Shown here: positions 1 through 10,376 of the stretch, piece after piece
How positions within the stretch are numbered: position 1 is the first letter of the stretch
How the letters are laid out: each line of letters begins with the position of its first letter
NCBI GenBank assembly: GCA_036897485.1
Contig: JAYMTF010000452.1
Span: 1-36,102 of the forward strand
DNA length: 36,102 nt
Direction of reading: 5' to 3'
DNA from: Pelargonium nanum
Taxonomy: Eukaryota > Streptophyta > Magnoliopsida > Geraniales > Geraniaceae
Translations under genes and position numbers: made by a program
Notes under the pieces: model-generated
Database searches by the model: none
What the model was told of the DNA's origin: nothing
What the model saw: the letters and a program-made list of their open reading frames with translations, nothing else

Positions 1-26
1 CTTCTCAAAAAACCATTTTTGAATGC

Positions 27-48
27 TTTTTTTTTTTTTTTTTTTTTT
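27..48. repeat. Poly(T) tract, 22 T
   Basis: A run of 22 T lies about 300 bp upstream of the receptor kinase ATG. Its length is likely variable between individuals. No TATA box could be assigned with confidence to this gene. Confidence 0.8.
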
Positions 49-342
49 AACTTTATCTGTTTTTTTACTGTCTGTTTTGGGGGTTTCTGGGCTCTAGAAT
101 CTACAAAGCCACAAGCTTTTAGGGAAGGGAAAAAAAAGTTGTTGTTTTGGTGTGTTCTGGTTAGTCTCTTAGCTCTATAGTGAATACTCAGTACCCATCT
201 TTTTCTTAAACCCAAAACCACTCTCCAGTGGGTGTTGGTGGTTTTGGATGGACCCAGAGGAAGTTATGATAATTTGTATCTAGTTTTGGTTCTCAGTGAG
301 AGGGTTTTGAGGTTGATGAAGGGGTTAGGTTTTGAATCTCAA

Positions 343-2931
343 ATGGGTTTTGGTTCTTCTCTTTGGTGTGTTCTGGTTCTTGCACTGTTGTTCAAGCCGT
401 TGGCATGCCAGGACCCAAATTTTGACCTTTCTCAAAAACAACCCAACACAGATGGGTTTTTTGTGTCTGAGTTTTTTAAGAAGATGGGTTTGAGCTCTTC
501 AAAAGTTTACAACTTTTCTGCTTCTGTTTGTTCTTGGCAAGGAGTGTTCTGTGATGCCCAGAAACAGCATGTTACTAAGCTAGTTGCTTCAAGTTTGGGT
601 CTTTCTGGTCCAATTCCTGATACCACCATTGGCAAGCTCAGCAATCTTGTGGCTTTGGATCTCAGCAACAACAAAATCACTGCATTGCCTTCAGATTTGT
701 GGAGTTTGGGCTCTCTCAAAACTCTCAATCTCTCCTCCAATCAGATTTCTGGGTCCCTCCCCAACAACATTGGCAATTTTGGTCTTCTTGAGAGCATTGA
801 CCTTTCTGGCAACAATTTCTCTGGGGAGATTCCTGCAGCTTTGAGCTCTCTGGTCAGTCTCCAAGTCCTTAAGCTCGATCGAAACGGGTTCGAATGGAGC
901 ATCCCATCAGGGATTCTCAGCTGCCAATCTCTGGTGTCGATGGACCTTTCGTCGAACAGGCTCAATGGGTCTCTTCCAGATGGTTTTGGTGCTGCATTTC
1001 CCAAGCTCAAAGCTTTGAATCTTGCAAGAAATGAGATTTCCGGCCGGGACTCCGATTTTTCAGGGATGAAATCAGTTACTAGCCTCAACATTTCTGGGAA
1101 TTTGTTTCAAGGTTCTGTAATGGATGTTCTTGAGGAGATGCTGGAGGTGGTGGACCTGAGCCGGAACCAGTTTCAAGGTCACATTTCTCAGGTACAACTC
1201 AATTCTTGGTCTCATTTGGTTTATCTAGACTTGTCTGAAAATCAACTCAGTGGGGAAATTTTCCATAATTTGAATGAAGCTCAGAATCTCAAATACCTTA
1301 ATCTTGCACACAATAGATTTAGCAGACAGGAGTTCCCGGGGATCGATATGTTATTGGGCTTAGAATATCTCAACCTGTCTAAGACTAGTCTGATTGGTCA
1401 CATTCCCACCCGAATTTCCCAATTGGGTAATTTGAGATCTCTTGATCTTTCACAAAATCATCTCACAGGCCGTGTTCCTTTCCTTAGCATGAAAAGCCTC
1501 CAAATTCTCGACGTTTCACACAACAATTTGAGTGGAGACATTCCCGTTTCTCTCTTGGAAAAACTTCCATGGATGGAGAGATTCAACTTCTCTTACAACA
1601 ACTTGACACTATGTGCTTCAGAAATCTCTCAAGAGACCCTTCAAAAAGCCTTTCTTGGGTCATCAAACAGCTGCCCGATAGCTGCAAACCCGGCTATGTT
1701 CAAGAGAAGAGTCTCCAAAAACAGGGGAATGAAGCTTGCTCTGGTTTTAACCTTCTCAATGATCTGCTTGCTTGCCGGGTTGTTATTTCTTGCCTTTGGT
1801 TGCAGAAGGAAGAGCCGAATGTGGGCAGTGAAACAGACCATGTCGTACAAAGAAGAGCAGAATATCTCGGGTCCCTTCTCGTTCCAGACTGATTCAACAA
1901 CATGGGTAGCTGATGTCAAGCTTGCAACGTCGGTTGCTGTAGTTATTTTTGAGAAGCCATTGTTGAACATCACATTTGCGGACCTCTTGTCCGCAACTTC
2001 AAATTTTGATCGGGGTACCCTTTTGGCAGAAGGGAAATTTGGGCCGGTCTATAGAGGATTTCTACCTGGTGGAATTCACGTGGCTGTCAAGGTTTTGGTC
2101 CATGGGTCTACTTTGACAGACCATGAAGCTGCAAGAGAGCTTGAGCATCTTGGTCGAATCAAACATCCCAATCTCGTTCCTTTAACTGGTTACTGCTTAG
2201 CCGGAGAACAAAGGATTGCGATTTACGATTATATGGAGAACGGGAACTTGCAGAATTTGCTATATGACTTACCTCTCGGGGTTCAGACAACTGAGGATTG
2301 GAGCACAGATACATGGGAAGAAGATGACAATAACGGGATTCAAAATGTTGGTTCTGAAGGCTTATTAACAACGTGGAGGTTTCGGCACAAGATTGCACTT
2401 GGCACTGCTCGTGCACTTGCATTTCTCCATCATGGTTGCTCTCCTCCAATCATTCACAGGGATGTTAAAGCTAGTAGTGTATACCTCGACTACAACTTGG
2501 AGCCGAGATTATCTGATTTTGGACTCGCCAAGATCTTTGGAAGCGGCTTAGACGATATATCTCATGGATCACCTGGGTACATGCCACCAGAGTTTTCTCA
2601 AGCTGAAATTGACTCTCCAACACCAAAATCTGATGTATATTGCTTTGGTGTCGTTCTGTTTGAGCTAATTACGGGGAAGAAGCCTATAGGAGATGATTAT
2701 CCCGACGAGAAAGAAAAAGAAGCAAGTTTAGTGAGTTGGGTTAGGGGCTTGGTGAGGAGGAACCAAGGGTCAACAGCTATTGATCCAAAGATTCGTGAAT
2801 CGGGACCCGATTACCAAATGGAGGAAGCCCTAAAAATAGGCTATCTATGCACCGCCGACCTTCCCTCAAAGCGACCAACCATGCAGCAAATAGTCGGGCT
2901 TCTTAAAGATATTGAACCAATATCTCATTAG
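343..2931 (+). CDS. LRR receptor-like kinase, At2g24230-like, intronless
   Basis: Plasma-membrane receptor-like kinase of about 862 residues in a single exon. From the chosen ATG the order is: hydrophobic signal peptide ending near LACQ (residues 1-22), an LRR N-cap with CSWQGVFC, a long run of plant LRRs (LxxLxLxxNxxSGxIP type), a transmembrane segment at about 465-487 followed by RRK, and a kinase domain at about 555-860. Visible kinase motifs are the glycine loop [12 protein letters not shown] (Lys583), HRDVK (His705-Lys709), DFG (725-727), MPPEF and SDVYCFG. The catalytic-loop Asn is Ser712, so activity may be weak. The frame stays open upstream with an earlier ATG at 316, but 343 has a better context (G at +4) and puts the signal peptide at the N-terminus. 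From memory the close Arabidopsis relative is At2g24230; the ligand is unknown. Confidence 0.93.
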   Translation: MGFGSSLWCVLVLALLFKPLACQDPNFDLSQKQPNTDGFFVSEFFKKMGLSSSKVYNFSASVCSWQGVFCDAQKQHVTKLVASSLGLSGPIPDTTIGKLSNLVALDLSNNKITALPSDLWSLGSLKTLNLSSNQISGSLPNNIGNFGLLESIDLSGNNFSGEIPAALSSLVSLQVLKLDRNGFEWSIPSGILSCQSLVSMDLSSNRLNGSLPDGFGAAFPKLKALNLARNEISGRDSDFSGMKSVTSLNISGNLFQGSVMDVLEEMLEVVDLSRNQFQGHISQVQLNSWSHLVYLDLSENQLSGEIFHNLNEAQNLKYLNLAHNRFSRQEFPGIDMLLGLEYLNLSKTSLIGHIPTRISQLGNLRSLDLSQNHLTGRVPFLSMKSLQILDVSHNNLSGDIPVSLLEKLPWMERFNFSYNNLTLCASEISQETLQKAFLGSSNSCPIAANPAMFKRRVSKNRGMKLALVLTFSMICLLAGLLFLAFGCRRKSRMWAVKQTMSYKEEQNISGPFSFQTDSTTWVADVKLATSVAVVIFEKPLLNITFADLLSATSNFDRGTLLAEGKFGPVYRGFLPGGIHVAVKVLVHGSTLTDHEAARELEHLGRIKHPNLVPLTGYCLAGEQRIAIYDYMENGNLQNLLYDLPLGVQTTEDWSTDTWEEDDNNGIQNVGSEGLLTTWRFRHKIALGTARALAFLHHGCSPPIIHRDVKASSVYLDYNLEPRLSDFGLAKIFGSGLDDISHGSPGYMPPEFSQAEIDSPTPKSDVYCFGVVLFELITGKKPIGDDYPDEKEKEASLVSWVRGLVRRNQGSTAIDPKIRESGPDYQMEEALKIGYLCTADLPSKRPTMQQIVGLLKDIEPISH

Positions 2932-5900
2932 TGAAAGAAAGAGGAGGGCGCGAAATTCGGGTTCATTTTGTTAGCTTGTTTTCAAATTTGTTGTTTCTTT
3001 GTTATGAGTTTCTTTTGTGCTGCCATGGTGGGAAATGTACAGTAGTTCCAGGAAATTCCGAGCTGAACTCTTTCTGTTATACCTCTTCATTGTTGGTAGC
3101 ATATATATAAGCTCAATTTATATACACGGGAGTTTGCTGATTGATTCTTGAAAGATGATTTTCACTTCAGAGCTCTTCGGTTTTCTCATTTCACTAACAA
3201 GAACTCTCCGTGCACAGGTAAAGACTCTTTTCCTTTCATTTTCTCTTATTATGTTCTTGTTTATAGCTTGAATTACGAACACTTGAATTTTGTATTGTTG
3301 AAATATGGTTATATATGTTGCTAGATTCCGTGTCATACTGGTCTATTGGTATATATATGTCCAAATTCGATTATGTTGTGTCCTTGTTGTGGGAAGCTTC
3401 ACATGATCAAATCATCATTAGTCTAGTAAGGCTCCAAGTAGTGAAATTATGGACCACCCTTGGACCACAACTAGGGCATGCTTGTATGTATATGATGTGT
3501 AACATGTGCAATTGTAATTACGAGATATGGTCGCTTGTTCTTTTCTTGCACGTCGATGTTTGAGTCTGCATACTCCTTCCTTTTGCCTTGTTCATTGCAG
3601 CCATGCATGTAATCATATCATTGGCATGCATACATGTGAAGCACTAATGTCTAGTATTTCACGCTGAAATCGAATTCTAGGGCACTAGATGTAGATCGAT
3701 CAAGAAAACGTGCATGGCCTACTCATAACACAATGCACTCATACTTATTTCATGGCTAGGAACCCGAACACATTGTGACAGTCTTTATGGGTCTCTCGAT
3801 AGAGTTCTTGGACCCACATGCTAGAGAGATTACTATCGAGACACTGTCCCAACAAGCTAGGACCTCGAAAATATGCATGCCCAACTCGTAACACCCCGAA
3901 CACTTCGTGGCCTAGACTTTTTGGGTCTTCTGGTTGGTTGGGAGGTTAAAGATAAAAGTCCCACTTCATTTTTTATGAGATTTGTCTAATCTTTGACTGA
4001 GTGCTGCATGATTGATCTTGAAAACATGTTCCTTGATTCCATGGAGAAATAGTGTGCATGAGACTTTGAATATGAGAATCATTTCACATTAGGGGATTTA
4101 TATTAATATATGGAATTGATGTTTTTGCCACAATCTTAGCACCAAATTGGGGGAATTATTGTTAAGTCACAATCATGATCTTTGTCACATAGTTGTAGAT
4201 ATGTCAAAGGACTGTGGATTTGTACCCAAAATTAAAAGGAAGATTGAGAATTCAGAGCAATGCTGATGGTGTACTCTTTTGGAAGTATTTTACCATTAAA
4301 AGACTTTTGATCCACATGATATCTACAAATACATTGTTATTATAGATGGTGAGGTGACAAAAAATGTTGGCCAAACACAACGTTAGAATTCTAGCTCTTC
4401 GAGATGATTTGGACTCCTTTGGAAGGAGGTCTTCGTCGCCCCCACCTGTAAGCAGCGCGGGAAAGGCCCGTCTTTAGAAGAAGTGCAAGTGATCTGCGTC
4501 TTCATAGACATGTCTATTTCATTGAGTATTTCTTTGAGACAATATCTGAATTTTACACTTTTTGTGTGGTTGGAAGTCGGAACTTGCCTAACAAGGAATT
4601 TCGCTATTATAGTCACGACTATTCATTGGGACTTTGGTCGCCAACTTTTTTGTCATCGGGTCACCAATGTGAGCTCCCATTCATGTCCGCTTAACCATAA
4701 TTACTACTGTAGATGTGTGCTGCTACACGCATGACATGCCCAACACACACTTAAGAGTATAATTATAAATGAATTTTAATAACATGTCAAACATGTTGGG
4801 TTTTCGTGCCAAACATGTTGGTTCTGTCGTACATAATGTGTTATGTCATGTTTGTGTCAACACAGTCCATTCAGTTTCAGTGTTAAATACGGACTATATA
4901 ATGTTTGTGCTTTGCACATCTATCACTTAGCACAACATGCACACACAAATTTACACCTCTAACTGCAACTCCTTTTGTCCAATTTGTTGATGTTGTTTTA
5001 AGTGTTAGTTTGTTAGGTACCCGAACACTGACTTGAGACATTCTTGACGTAATTAGAAAAGATAATAGTCTTAAAGTGCGCGAAACCCGACAAAAACAGC
5101 TTATCGTTCAACCAAAAAACTTATATTCTTGTAATACATGTAAATGTCGTGACTTTTCCTCGTAAGCATCCGATGCTTGTCCAAACGTGGTTCCTATTCC
5201 TATACCAATACAACAAACGAACAACGTGAGCCATTAATTTTCTTAAGTGCTCCTATCTTTTTGTGCAAAATAAAAGATGCAAAACAAAAATTCTTAGAAC
5301 ATTTCGATTTATTCTTTTTGATGATAATGAGAGAATAATATTTTTCAAATTAATGCTAAGAGAATAATTGCAACATGTGCATTACTTTAAATTTTTTAAC
5401 CAACCCATTAGTGAAATGTTTACATATTTGGGAAGTCAAAACTGAATTTGAATTTGACTTGTCCACGTGGAGTTTTATCCACTAGTATGTTTATTCTTAA
5501 AAATTAGGAGAATCAATGTTTTAAATATGGGTTAAATGATTTCAGACCCTCTTAACGTTTTTGGATTATAAAGTTGACCTCTAGTATACGTTCTTAGTCG
5601 TGCATATCGATGGTCTTTCATTTTTTTTAAATTTAATACATGTAACATGCTATAACAAGTAAAAGACCAGTCAGGTCAGCTTTTTTGTCACGTAGACCAA
5701 CCACGTCAACTTGGACTAGCACAGTCGTTACGATCACCGTCACTTGGTGTTGTGGATTCACGTTAATATGTCCGTCTTAAAAGTTCATCACACCTATCGT
5801 GTCCCAAAATCTAAAAAATATAATTAAAATTAAATTTACAATTTTTAGAGAAATACTTACGTACAAGCGAGTGTACGTGCACCTGTTTAACTAACACCGT

Positions 5901-6112
5901 TAGATCTAGATATAATCTAAACTCAAGTTACTCAACCTATCCACTCAACGGCCAGGATTAAACAGACAATCTTAACTAGGGTTAACAAACAAACAAGTCA
6001 TGAATATAATATGACACAAAGTCTCTGTATAGGGACCCAATACCCACAAGTTTTCGTCTTCTTCTTCATCGGTTTGTTCTGGTAATTGATCATCGTTGTT
6101 GCACAGACAAAA
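2932..6112. other. Intergenic spacer with degenerate repeats
   Basis: This stretch holds the 3' UTR of the receptor kinase, then AT-rich spacer, then the eIF5A promoter and 5' UTR. No credible coding region was found; the short open frames have no recognisable domain. Noted inside: a foldback near 3777-3848 (GTCTCTCGATAG against CTATCGAGAC); a block at about 4740-4960 rich in ACATGTTGGG and GTGTCAACAC-like words, which looks like a decayed relative of the repeats at 6410 and 29487; a repeat-like block at 5530-5800; and a perfect G-box CCACGTGG at 5463-5470. A splice-donor-like CACAG/GTAAAG near 3218 and an acceptor-like TTCATTGCAG ending at 3600 could belong to an unannotated non-coding transcript, but nothing else supports that. 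Confidence 0.5.
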
Positions 6113-8753
6113 ATGTCCGACGAGGAGCACCACTTCGAGGCCAAAGCCGACGCCGGCGCTTCCAAGACTTACCCTCAGCAGGCCGGCACAATCCGCAAAA
6201 ATGGCTACATCGTCATCAAGAACAGAGCTTGCAAGGTTTGTTCACTCTTTCTCCTAAAATTCTCTTCTGGGTTTTGCTTATTATCGTTGGATCATTAATG
6301 GGTTATTGAGTTTTTGTTTGTTTGTTTTGTGTATACTGTGAATTGTACTGTTTTGTAGAGATTGTAGTTGTGTTGTTGGTTGTTCTGGGTTTGTTTACTG
6401 TTTGTTCTGTAGAGCTGGCAATTCGTGCGTGTCATGTTCTGTGGGGTCTGTGAGCTGCATGACACAACATGAACAGTGACACGTTTAGTAATTCTGGGTA
6501 ATCGTGCTGAATGGTTGAATATGAACCCGACACATTTATTTATAGACATGACACGTTTGACACTGTAACTAAATGAGTTGTTCATAGATGACACACAAAT
6601 CAGCACATTTTGCATGGATAAAACCGATACGTTTGACACAATACACAACACGACTCAACGTGATTGGCACAACTACATTCTTCATTCATAACTGTAGTTT
6701 CATCATGTTAATTATATCCTTAAGTGTGATAAGTGTGCGTGTTGTGACTAATTAATCATGCATGCGCGTTTAGAGGTCCAACACGATCACGACACGATTG
6801 CTAAACGTGTTGAGTTCTCCAACACAAATTCAAACATGATTACGAAATGTGAGCTCGAACACACTAATTTTTGTGTCGTAGGTCGTGTTACCACACAAGC
6901 TGCCAGCTCTAGTTTGTTGTGTATTTGAAACTAGAAGAGATTGCTTGCAGTAGTGAAAGTGATGTGGTATGATTTATTTGTGTTTTGAGTTCACTTTTAG
7001 AATTAGAGGTTCTTTGGATTAGCTTTGAAACAGATTATAGTTACATAGAAATAATAATCAGATTTTGAAACAGTTAGTTAATTGTTTCATAGAAAATGAT
7101 AATAATCAATATAGTCACTTGACTTCAAAAATAGAAGTAAAGGACAAACCAAGAATTTGGCGGTACTAAGGTTTATCTTTTTATCGCTTATAAGTAGACT
7201 ATAATAATTTATTTTGGTGGCCAAACACTTGACTCGAAACTTATATTTCGCATTTAGAATGTGAGCTGATTTGATCATATTATAAGTTAATACAAACACC
7301 CTCTTCGACAATATATGTGTGTGTGTGTGTCGTCCAAATGAAATAAATGTTGACATTTCTGGTAAAAAAATTGATGAACTATTACACAGCTACATTGCTT
7401 GAAGTTTTTGTTGTAACTTTTTTGTTGATGATTTGATTTCTATAGAAGGTTAGGGTCTCATTTAAATTTTATCGCCAATATGAATATACTCGATAGCATG
7501 GATCTTAGAGTTAAGTTATCGAATTCATGGTGCTTTAATGGTCTTTTGGGGACAGTCTATTGTAGATGCAAGGTGATGGGTTTTTTATGCCCAAATAGGA
7601 AAATATGCATCAGACTGAATTTGAAAATATTTGTTTTCTGCTATTTTAGGTATTTTCTGGTGCTGAGTCACATAAATAGTTAATCACTTTAACATATGTT
7701 TCGAACAGGTGGTTGAAGTTTCCACTTCAAAAACAGGCAAGCACGGACACGCTAAGTGCCACTTCGTGGCTATTGATATATTCAACGGAAAGAAGCTTGA
7801 GGATATTGTTCCTTCATCCCACAACTGCGATGTAAGTCGATTTCTTATTTCTCTGGTTTCTTATGGCCCTCTGTTTTAACAAGTTGACTACTAGTCGGCA
7901 AGTGAATTGGGATTTAGGTATTTATAATTATTGATTGTATTGTATTCTGCAGGTTCCCCATGTTAACCGTACCGACTATCAGCTCATTGACATCTCCGAA
8001 GATGGTTTTGTAAGTCACTATATTTTAAGTTAGAGAAGGTATTGGCGCATGTGTCCAAAGGGCATGTGTTTTACATGTGTCGGGGTAGTTGCCAACAAAT
8101 GTTGGTGGGTTAAAAGGACACAACAGTAAAAAAAGATAGTAATATATGGTGGGCCCATGACATTTATCGGTTCCAGTTGCATACATGGGTCGGTCCTTGA
8201 GTGTTTGTAATTGGGCCACATGTATTTCTCATTTCTCTTTAAGTTATCAAATTCCGATTCTGTTACCAAAAGGTCATGATTATGACATGGCTGAATCAAG
8301 AATTTGGATAATGATGTCAATATTGTGGGAGATGTATGTTCAGGACTACGCGTTTAGTTTAGGTGAATTATAAAAAAGCCACCGGTGACGTGTGTAATCG
8401 GACTGTCACTGAATTGCCAAATTGAGTTCGTTGATGATGACATATGCTGATATGCAGGTGAGTCTTCTGACTGAAACTGGAAACACCAAGGATGATCTGA
8501 GGCTTCCCACCGATGACAGTCTGCTTACCCAGGTACTTCATACCAAAACCATTTACACATCTTCCTAACTTGTGTACTTATATCAACACGTCGTGCTTTC
8601 CTTTTCTACAACGGGATTAAAGATCATGTATTCGCGTTTTGTGTGTAGATTAAAGACGGGTTTGCTGAAGGAAAGGACCTTGTGGTGACTGTCATGTCTG
8701 CAATGGGAGAAGAGCAGATCTGCGCCCTGAAAGACATTGGTCCTAAAAACTAA
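6113..8753 (+). CDS. Eukaryotic translation initiation factor 5A (eIF5A)
   Basis: eIF5A promotes peptide-bond formation and termination on the ribosome, notably at proline stretches, and needs hypusine for this. Exons are 6113-6235, 7709-7831, 7953-8009, 8458-8532 and 8649-8753, all GT-AG and all in phase 0. They total 483 nt, or 160 residues, the usual plant length. The protein begins [20 protein letters not shown]. The hypusine loop [12 protein letters not shown] is intact, with the modified lysine predicted at Lys52. The C-terminal OB-fold ends [10 protein letters not shown]. One oddity is NRACK (residues 37-41), where the plant proteins I recall have NRPCK. Intron 1 is 1473 nt and contains a transposon-like element. 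An in-frame non-ATG extension upstream of 6113 is rejected because the known N-terminus is MSDEEH. Confidence 0.97.
6410..6911. mobile_element. 502-bp TIR element (MITE-like) in eIF5A intron 1
   Basis: The element starts TAGAGCTGGCA (6410-6420) and ends with the exact inverse TGCCAGCTCTA (6901-6911). The flanks are GTTTGTTCTG (6400-6409) and GTTTGTTGTG (6912-6921), which match at 9 of 10 positions and abut the ends exactly, as expected of a target-site duplication. The interior is full of GACACG, CACGTTT and ACACGA words in both orientations and has no transposase, so this is a non-autonomous element. The terminal words resemble hAT-type plant MITEs, but a 10-bp duplication would suit a Mutator-like element better, so the superfamily is open. 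Confidence 0.75.
7316..7330. repeat. TG dinucleotide microsatellite
   Basis: A short TG run within eIF5A intron 1, preceded by ATATA. Probably polymorphic in length. Confidence 0.8.
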
Positions 8754-9512
8754 ATACGATACCTAGTTCAGTTTGGACATTAGTTCTATGAATCAAATAT
8801 GATGCTGTAGCAATAGCTATTGCTGATGCTTTACTCTTCTATATGCACTACATGTGTGTGAAACAAACTTGTTAAAAGTCGATCTTTCGATGGTGTAGCT
8901 AAATCTCTTCAAGCTTGTAATCGGGAAATGGATAGAAAACCCGAGCCCTTGATGAAGGGAATTTACATTATATTGCAGCAGATTGAACTTATATCGTATA
9001 CAGTACTGTAATTGTTAAGTCTTATGTTTCATGTTATTCTTTCTGCTAAAGCTTATGCGCTGTGAATCATGAACATCCTGTGGGTTTTGGTATGGTCCAA
9101 GTAATTAGAGTGAAAATTGCTCACTTGAACAAAAGTTATATCTGACAATGTGGGGCACGGGCTAGCCCTGAAAACACACAAGTTCTTATCGGTTATTTTG
9201 TTTTTTTTTTCTGTTTTAACGTGTTTCGTCATTTAATGGGACAAGTTAGAGACGATAAAAAATTATTTTAAATAAGAACATTTGACTTTTTAGCTTGGCT
9301 TGTGCTAGGTTGGAGGTCGTATGACCATGTATACTCAAAGCTTATAGGTTTTGCTCTTTTTTGGGTCAACTTAAGTTAAAGTGAGCGATTTGAGTTTTGG
9401 GTAAGATTATTCTTTTTGAATTGAAAAGAGCCTTACTTTACCTGAACATACAAGTGATATAAATAAGATTGTGTTCATTGTATATTCAAAACAATTCAAA
9501 TACTTTTTGCTC

Positions 9513-9990
9513 TAACTTGGTTCTTAAATTATTCATATTGTTTTAGTTTGGTTCATTAATCATTATATTTTGTTTCGAATCGATCCAATCCATAAACAGT
9601 GCTGTCAAATTAAATTAACACGACAATTCTTCTCTCTAGAAAATGCGAAAATCACGCAACGCATAGATTAACTAAGTTTACAAATTGAACAAAAATGACA
9701 TAATAACCACGTCTCTTAATTATATAATTTTGTTCCACATTGATTCAATTAGTAAATTTAGTTAATTTAAGTGTCACATCGTCACTATGTAAAGAAAGTT
9801 CATAAAAAATTTGTCTGTTTGCCTAATTCGAGGTACTGATACGTATTAAACTAATTCAAAATCAAAACAAAATATTATAGTTTGAGATCAAAATGATACG
9901 ATATAGATGGTTTAGGGACCAATTTGAAACAAAATTTAAATTGAGCATCAATTTAAAACAAAATAGATAGTAAATGGATCAAAATGAAAT
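9513..9990. repeat. Long imperfect inverted repeat, probable old MITE
   Basis: The left arm (about 9513-9590, with TTGGTTCATTAATC and TTTTGTTTCGAAT) resembles the reverse complement of the right arm (about 9900-9990, with TTTGAAACAAAAT and AATGGATCAAAATG) at roughly 70% by eye. Repeated 'gatc/ggacc' and 'aaacaaaat' words are typical of plant non-autonomous DNA elements. I could not define clean ends or a target-site duplication. Confidence 0.4.
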
Positions 9991-10033
9991 AAAAGCTAGA
10001 AGAGAAATCTTGCGTGCAACTGTGCTGTGTCAG

Positions 10034-10200
10034 AGTCAAAGCACAATAAAGCAACGGCTCACCTAGCGCCGTTAAAGAAACCGTCAAGTCATCTGATCCA
10101 ACGGCGATCCCCTCACCTTGGCTCACGAGCAACCACAGCCGTTCATCACCCTCATCTCTCTCTCTCTCTCACAAAAACCACCTGAGTCAATTCCAGTCAA
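10034..10200 (-). promoter_or_regulatory. Three W-boxes upstream of the WRKY gene
   Basis: AGTCAA, the complement of the W-box core TTGACT, occurs at 10034-10039, 10185-10190 and 10195-10200. A related TTGACG core lies at 10082-10087. The last two W-boxes start exactly 10 bp apart, so they sit on the same helix face. WRKY proteins bind TTGAC[C/T], so self- or cross-regulation is plausible, but it is inferred from sequence only. Confidence 0.6.
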
Positions 10201-10292
10201 CGGACACATATACCCCATCTCTCTCAAAACCCGAAATCTCGGTTCGCGAATCCCCGAACCTCGTTTCCGGTTCGGTTTCAAGATTTCGGACA

Positions 10293-10300
10293 CTATAAAA
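10293..10300 (+). promoter_or_regulatory. TATA box of WRKY gene
   Basis: CTATAAAA lies 77 bp upstream of the WRKY ATG in otherwise GC-richer sequence. This predicts a transcription start near 10325 and a 5' UTR of about 50 nt. Confidence 0.6.
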
Positions 10301-10376
10301 TCCGAGACCAACTGTTTCTTCACTTTACTCTCGCTTTTGAGAAACAAACAAAAACAGCTCAGACAGAGACTCGGCC

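Larger units (their letters stand above)
8754..10376. other. eIF5A 3' flank and WRKY promoter region
   Basis: There is no coding sequence. The first part is the eIF5A 3' UTR. The middle (about 9513-9990) is an imperfect inverted repeat described separately. The last 350 bp hold the WRKY promoter, with W-boxes, a TC run at 10155-10170 (likely promoter or 5' UTR) and a TATA box. Confidence 0.6.

Noticed and set aside
232..342. Non-ATG N-terminal extension of the receptor kinase frame
   Set aside because: The frame is open from a GTG at 232 but lacks a good ATG before 316. The ATG at 343 gives a clean signal peptide at the N-terminus and a length close to the Arabidopsis homologue as I recall it.
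3777..3848. Small foldback in the spacer after the receptor kinase
   Set aside because: The arms are short and interrupted, there is no sign of a microRNA precursor or TIR element, and chance is likely in 3 kb of spacer.
6295..6651. 118-codon minus-strand frame in eIF5A intron 1
   Set aside because: It lies mostly inside the inverted-repeat element, has no domain, and is explained by the low-complexity ACACG/GTTTG repeats.
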